Assembly (NCBI GenBank): GCA_016787565.1
Contig: JAEUUG010000009.1
Location: forward strand, 248,001 to 312,000
DNA: 64,000 bases
Direction of reading: 5' to 3'
Source: Cyclobacteriaceae bacterium
GTDB lineage: Bacteria; Bacteroidota; Bacteroidia; Cytophagales; Cyclobacteriaceae
The notes below the pieces were generated by a model that did not search any database, was not told where the DNA came from, and was given only the letters and a program-made list of their open reading frames with translations. The translations under genes were made by a program, and so were the position numbers. Shown here in pieces: positions 60,446 to 64,000 of the stretch (position 1 is its first letter; every line of letters begins with the position of its first letter).

Positions 60446-61498
60446 ATGAAAAAGCTACTTTCACTTTTCGTATTGCTGATCTTGACCTTTCACGTTCAGG
60501 CTCAGGAAAAATTACCACGGGTAATCATTTTAGCAACCGGAGGAACCATTGCAGGTGCAGGAGCATCGGCTGACCGGGCTGGCTACACAGCCGGAAAAAT
60601 CCCGATTGACGATCTGATTGGTACGATACCTTCCGTAAAAAAAATTGCCAGCATTACCGGTGAGCAAATCGCCTCGGTGGGCAGCCAGGATATGACCGTT
60701 GATATCTGGAAGAAACTGGCCATTCGCGCCAATGAAATTTTTGCAAAGAACGAAGCAGATGCCATTGTTGTTACTCACGGAACGGATACGCAGGAAGAGA
60801 CGGCTTACTTTCTTGATCTGGTTATTCCCTCCGACAAGCCAGTAGTACTGACAGGCTCCATGCGTCCTGCAACAGCGATCAGTGCCGATGGTCCAAAAAA
60901 TTTGTATGATGCTATTACGGTAGCGATCAATCCTAAAACGAAAGGAAGAGGTGTACTAGTAAGCTTCAATGAAGGCATTTACGATGCACGTGAGGTCATG
61001 AAAATGAGTACAACAAAAACTGATGCTTTCGGTTCTCCCAATACAGGTGCTATTGGCCAGGCATACGATGGAAGAGTTGAATATTATTCAAGAGCCGTTC
61101 GGGAAGTGAACCCTCCTAAACCCATTATTTTAACAGCCGAAACAAAATTGCCACGCGTGGATATTGTGTACATGTATGCTGATGCACCGGCCGATCAGAT
61201 CGATTTTCTGATTAGTAAAAAAGTAGAGGGCATTGTCATTGCCGGTGTAGGCAATGGGAATTTTAACAAAGCCTACATGGAAGCAGTAAAACGCGCAGTG
61301 AAGGCAGGCATTATTGTTTGTCGTGCAAGTCGTGCTCCTTCTGGCAGAGTGGTGCTTCATGATGAAATCAATGATGAAGAACTGGGTACCATCGTTTCGG
61401 ATGATCTTACGGCCCAGAAAGCCAGAGTGCTACTCATGCTTGCCTTGACCAGAACAAAAGATAAAAAACAACTTCAGGAGATTTTCTTCACGTACTAG
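60446..61498 (+). CDS. ansB: Type II (periplasmic) L-asparaginase
   Basis: A 350-residue protein with signal peptide MKKLLSLFVLLILTFHVQAQ. The asparaginase signatures are present: ILATGGTIAGAGAS (first nucleophilic Thr), GSQDMTVDIW, VVTHGTDTQEETAYFLDL (second Thr and Asp) and the region with REVMKMSTTKTDAF, which provides the conserved Lys. It converts asparagine to aspartate and ammonia in the periplasm. It is between the C4-dicarboxylate transporter and an exported aspartase, and a perfect stem-loop at 61520 separates it from the latter. Confidence 0.96.
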   Translation: MKKLLSLFVLLILTFHVQAQEKLPRVIILATGGTIAGAGASADRAGYTAGKIPIDDLIGTIPSVKKIASITGEQIASVGSQDMTVDIWKKLAIRANEIFAKNEADAIVVTHGTDTQEETAYFLDLVIPSDKPVVLTGSMRPATAISADGPKNLYDAITVAINPKTKGRGVLVSFNEGIYDAREVMKMSTTKTDAFGSPNTGAIGQAYDGRVEYYSRAVREVNPPKPIILTAETKLPRVDIVYMYADAPADQIDFLISKKVEGIVIAGVGNGNFNKAYMEAVKRAVKAGIIVCRASRAPSGRVVLHDEINDEELGTIVSDDLTAQKARVLLMLALTRTKDKKQLQEIFFTY

Positions 61499-61519
61499 TT
61501 CCGAACAAAAGTGAACTGC

Positions 61520-61547
61520 TTACACCCGGTTTATCATCCGGGTGTAA
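61520..61547 (+). other. Perfect 10-bp stem-loop between ansB and aspA
   Basis: ttacacccgg (61520-61529) pairs perfectly with ccgggtgtaa (61538-61547), loop tttatcat. There is no T-run, so it is more likely an mRNA processing/stability element or weak terminator than a full terminator. Confidence 0.6.
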
Positions 61548-61570
61548 TTCAAACTTAAAAGTAACCTACT

Positions 61571-63058
61571 ATGAAGAAGCTTAATTCAATTCAATTTTTG
61601 CTGATACTGATGCTCCTTAGCTCGCAGTATGTGCAAGCTCAAAAAAAGCCAGTTGAGCAGTCACCAAAAACCCGCACTGAAAAAGACTTGTTGGGCGAAA
61701 AGCAAATTCCGTTTGATGCCTATTACGGAGTACAAACACTCCGGGCAATGGAGAATTTCCCCATCAGCGGAGTAAAAACAAATTTCTATCCTGATTATGT
61801 AAAGGCGTATGCTATTGTTAAGCTGGCTGCTGCCCGAGCGAATACAGAAGTAGGAAGAATGAAACCAGAGAGAATGGCAGCTATTGAAAAAGCCTGCCAG
61901 GCCGTGATCGATGGAAAGTATCACGATCAGTTTCTGACAGACTTGTATCAGGGTGGTGCCGGTACCTCAGCCAACATGAATGCCAATGAAGTATTGGCAA
62001 ATATTGCCTTGGAAATGAGTGGCCATAAAAAAGGTGAGTACCAGTTTATTGAACCACATGATGATTTGAATATGGGCCAGTCAACAAACGATGTATACCC
62101 TACTGCCATTCATATTGCCTTATTATTACATAATGACAAAGTGATAAAAGAAGCTGAGTTGTTAGCACAAGCTTTTCATAAAAAAGGAGAAGAATTCAAA
62201 AACCTGGTTAAGATGGGCCGTACCGAAGGTCAGGATGCTGTGCCGATGACGTTGGGACAAGAGTTTCACGCCTTTGGTTCTCAGCTTGATGCCGCCATTG
62301 AAGCGCTTCGAAAATCGGAAGCTTATTTATACGAAGTGAACATGGGTGCCACCGCTATTGGCACTGGATTAACAGCAAGCCCCGGGTATGCAGAGAAGTG
62401 CGTAGCCCAGCTTGCAAAAATTACGGGTAAGCCTATAGTTGGACCCAAAGATCTGATTGCCGCAACCAGCAGCATGCAGGGCTTTGTGATGTTCTCGTCT
62501 TCCTATAAAAATCTGGCTGTGACACTCTCAAAGATCAGCAGCGATTTGATTTTCCTTACTTCCGGTCCACGCAATGGAATTTTTGAACTCAATTTACCGG
62601 CACTACAACCGGGTTCATCCATCATGCCAGGAAAAGTTAATCCTGTTATGCCGGAGGTAATGAACCAGGTGTGTTACAAAGTGATGGGCAACGATGCGAC
62701 CGTTACGATCGCATCACGTGACGGCCTGCTTCAGCTCAATGCCTATGAGCCTGTGGTGGCAACTTCCATCATGGAATCGCAGGCGCTTTTCTTTAAGGTG
62801 ATGCCGCTATTTCGTAAAAATTGTATCGATGGAATTACCGCAAACGAAAAAGTGCTGAAACGTTATTTGGAAACTACCATCGGAATTGTAACCGCGCTCA
62901 ATCCGATTCTCGGATATGAGAAAACCACGGAGCTTGCAAAAGAAGCGCTCGAAAGCGGCAAGGGTATTCTGGAACTTATCCGGGAGAAGAAATTACTGAC
63001 AGAAGAACAAATTAAGAAGTTACTTGACCCGACTGCCTTAACCGGACAGAAACTGTAA
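61571..63058 (+). CDS. aspA: Aspartate ammonia-lyase with a signal peptide (exported aspartase)
   Basis: A 495-residue protein. Residues 1-24 (MKKLNSIQFLLILMLLSSQY then VQAQ) form an export signal, which is not found in classical cytoplasmic aspartases. The mature enzyme matches the fumarase/aspartase family: TEKDLLGEKQIPFDAYYGVQ, GTSANMNANEVLANIALE, the active-site segment MGQSTNDVYPTAIHIAL, and the signature GSSIMPGKVNPVMPE containing the catalytic-loop Ser. It converts aspartate to fumarate and ammonia. With the upstream periplasmic asparaginase and Dcu transporter it would run Asn to Asp to fumarate outside the inner membrane. Confidence 0.93.
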   Translation: MKKLNSIQFLLILMLLSSQYVQAQKKPVEQSPKTRTEKDLLGEKQIPFDAYYGVQTLRAMENFPISGVKTNFYPDYVKAYAIVKLAAARANTEVGRMKPERMAAIEKACQAVIDGKYHDQFLTDLYQGGAGTSANMNANEVLANIALEMSGHKKGEYQFIEPHDDLNMGQSTNDVYPTAIHIALLLHNDKVIKEAELLAQAFHKKGEEFKNLVKMGRTEGQDAVPMTLGQEFHAFGSQLDAAIEALRKSEAYLYEVNMGATAIGTGLTASPGYAEKCVAQLAKITGKPIVGPKDLIAATSSMQGFVMFSSSYKNLAVTLSKISSDLIFLTSGPRNGIFELNLPALQPGSSIMPGKVNPVMPEVMNQVCYKVMGNDATVTIASRDGLLQLNAYEPVVATSIMESQALFFKVMPLFRKNCIDGITANEKVLKRYLETTIGIVTALNPILGYEKTTELAKEALESGKGILELIREKKLLTEEQIKKLLDPTALTGQKL

Positions 63059-63077
63059 TGACAAAAAAGATACCGTT

Positions 63078-64000
63078 ATGAAATCATTAAAAAGTGTAAA
63101 ATGGATTTTGCTGTTGCTTGTGCTCCCCACCCTGGTGTGGGCACAGAAACAAGAACGGCAGATGGGTGATACTACCTTCTACAAAACACTGATTCCGGAA
63201 ACGAAGCAAGGCCTTCTGAAAAATGTGAGCATGATTGCCAACATGAACTTTGCCTTTCGGAATGAGTTTGTTGACGGAGAATATACGCAGTCCCGGTTTA
63301 AAAATGAGCAGTTCCGATTGGAGATACGTGGCCAGGTGCACGAAAAGGTGTACTTCCGTTTTCGTGACCGGTATACGCGGGCTCAGACTTCCGAGTCGAT
63401 CGATAATCTAAGCCGCTCAGTAGATTTAGCCTTTGTTCGCTTTGATATATCTAAACAGTTCAGTATTACGGCTGGTAAGATGTGTGCCGATTGGGGTGCC
63501 TGGGAATTTGACTGGAACCCGATTGATATTTATGAGTATTCCGATATTGTTGAATACGCTGATAACTTTCTCACAGGCGTTGGATTTACCTATACACCGA
63601 GCAATCGAAACCAATGGACCTTTCAGATATTAGATTCCAGAACAAAATCATTTGATGAGTTGTATGGAGTGTCACAACCCCTTTATACAGAATCGAAAGC
63701 ACCTCTTGCCTTTGTTGCCAACTGGCGGGGAAGGTTATTTGACGGCAAGGTAAATACCATCTGGTCATACTCCTTATTCAATGAAGCGCAGGATGCCGAT
63801 GGTAAGGGCGCTAACATGAATTACATCGCGTTGGGTAATGAATTTAATTTCGGCAAGTTCAGGTTCATCTATGATTTCAAGTGGAGTGATGAAGAACTGG
63901 ACAGAACCGGTATTGTAAGTGAAACGATCCCAAATGATCTCTTTGAATATTCTGTAGATAATACATTGTACATCGGTCATTGGGTAAACCTTCGTTACAT
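63078..64000 (+). CDS. Porin-type outer-membrane protein (partial, cut by window end)
   Basis: An open frame from the ATG at 63078 runs to the window edge without a stop (at least 307 codons). The N-terminus (MKSLKSVKWILLLLVLPTLV then WAQ) is a signal peptide. Strands follow: VSMIANMNFAFRNEF, FRLEIRGQVHEKVYFRFRDRYT (split), VDLAFVRFDISKQFSITAGK, WGAWEFDWNPIDIYEYSDIV, GVGFTYTPSNRNQWTFQIL. This matches phosphate-selective porin O/P-like proteins. The final gene of the dcu operon in this window, it would let asparagine, aspartate or C4-dicarboxylates cross the outer membrane. That role is inferred from its position. Confidence 0.85.
   Translation, partial: MKSLKSVKWILLLLVLPTLVWAQKQERQMGDTTFYKTLIPETKQGLLKNVSMIANMNFAFRNEFVDGEYTQSRFKNEQFRLEIRGQVHEKVYFRFRDRYTRAQTSESIDNLSRSVDLAFVRFDISKQFSITAGKMCADWGAWEFDWNPIDIYEYSDIVEYADNFLTGVGFTYTPSNRNQWTFQILDSRTKSFDELYGVSQPLYTESKAPLAFVANWRGRLFDGKVNTIWSYSLFNEAQDADGKGANMNYIALGNEFNFGKFRFIYDFKWSDEELDRTGIVSETIPNDLFEYSVDNTLYIGHWVNLRY

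Overview
The window looks like a chromosomal segment of a Bacteroidota bacterium, most likely of the order Cytophagales. This rests on inference from gene content: many small outer-membrane beta-barrels with N-terminal signal peptides, a lipidated TamA (TamL) next to TamB, DUF4136, DUF2490 and DcaP-type porin families, and promoter boxes resembling the Bacteroidota -7 element TAnnTTTG. No rRNA, tRNA, CRISPR array, prophage or transposase gene was seen. Coding density is high and genes run in both directions.

Layout. 1-13.9 kb is an envelope-rich stretch: an M16 metallopeptidase, a five-gene minus-strand operon of barrels plus a CpxP/Spy-like protein and a DUF4136 lipoprotein, a second DUF4136 lipoprotein, a secreted unknown, a protein with three CBM5/12-like repeats, an Omp85-type barrel and a bestrophin-like membrane protein. 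14.1-16.4 kb is an octaheme cytochrome c with HEAT and TPR repeats. 16.5-23.4 kb is the tamB-tamL pair. 23.8-26.6 kb has three minus-strand outer-membrane proteins, followed by a TetR regulator. 27.5-40.5 kb holds two lipoprotein arylsulfatases, two DcaP-type porins, DUF2490, an Omp85 barrel, an alpha-carbonic anhydrase and a sensor that has a DHp-like segment but no ATPase domain. 41.4-47.8 kb has another Omp85 barrel and pta-ackA with a QEGLA-type metalloprotein. 47.8-54.2 kb has a POTRA/barrel protein, then a tightly overlapping class II amidotransferase - Ca2+/H+ exchanger - VIT/CCC1-like operon and two secreted proteins. 54.3-59 kb has two oddly abutting divergent genes, an unknown cytoplasmic protein and GlgX. 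59-64 kb is a dcu - asparaginase - aspartase - porin operon, cut by the window end, in which both enzymes carry signal peptides.

The most interesting signals are regulatory and were found by reading the intergenic DNA. A Crp/Fnr-like palindrome, ATGAY-N4-RTCAT, occurs six times in strict form and three more times in near-consensus form, all in promoter regions. It precedes both sulfatases, pta-ackA, glgX, the amidotransferase operon, the cytochrome and several envelope genes. At several sites it lies 28-30 bp upstream of a -7-like box, as expected for a class II activator. A second palindrome, ACTAAAC-N6-GTTTAGT, occurs in front of the TetR gene and again 13 kb away between an outer-membrane protein and the octaheme cytochrome, which suggests a small TetR regulon. 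A modular repeat family of about 120-350 bp fills the intergenic regions at 23.5, 40.5-41.2 and 42.7-43.0 kb, and a separate MITE-like element lies at 3.07-3.2 kb.

Taken together the genes suggest an aerobe or facultative anaerobe with strong investment in envelope assembly (Omp85, TamB), overflow or anaerobic acetate metabolism, sulfate-ester hydrolysis in the periplasm or at the cell surface, and a periplasmic Asn to Asp to fumarate route. Product names come from motif recognition; no database search was run.
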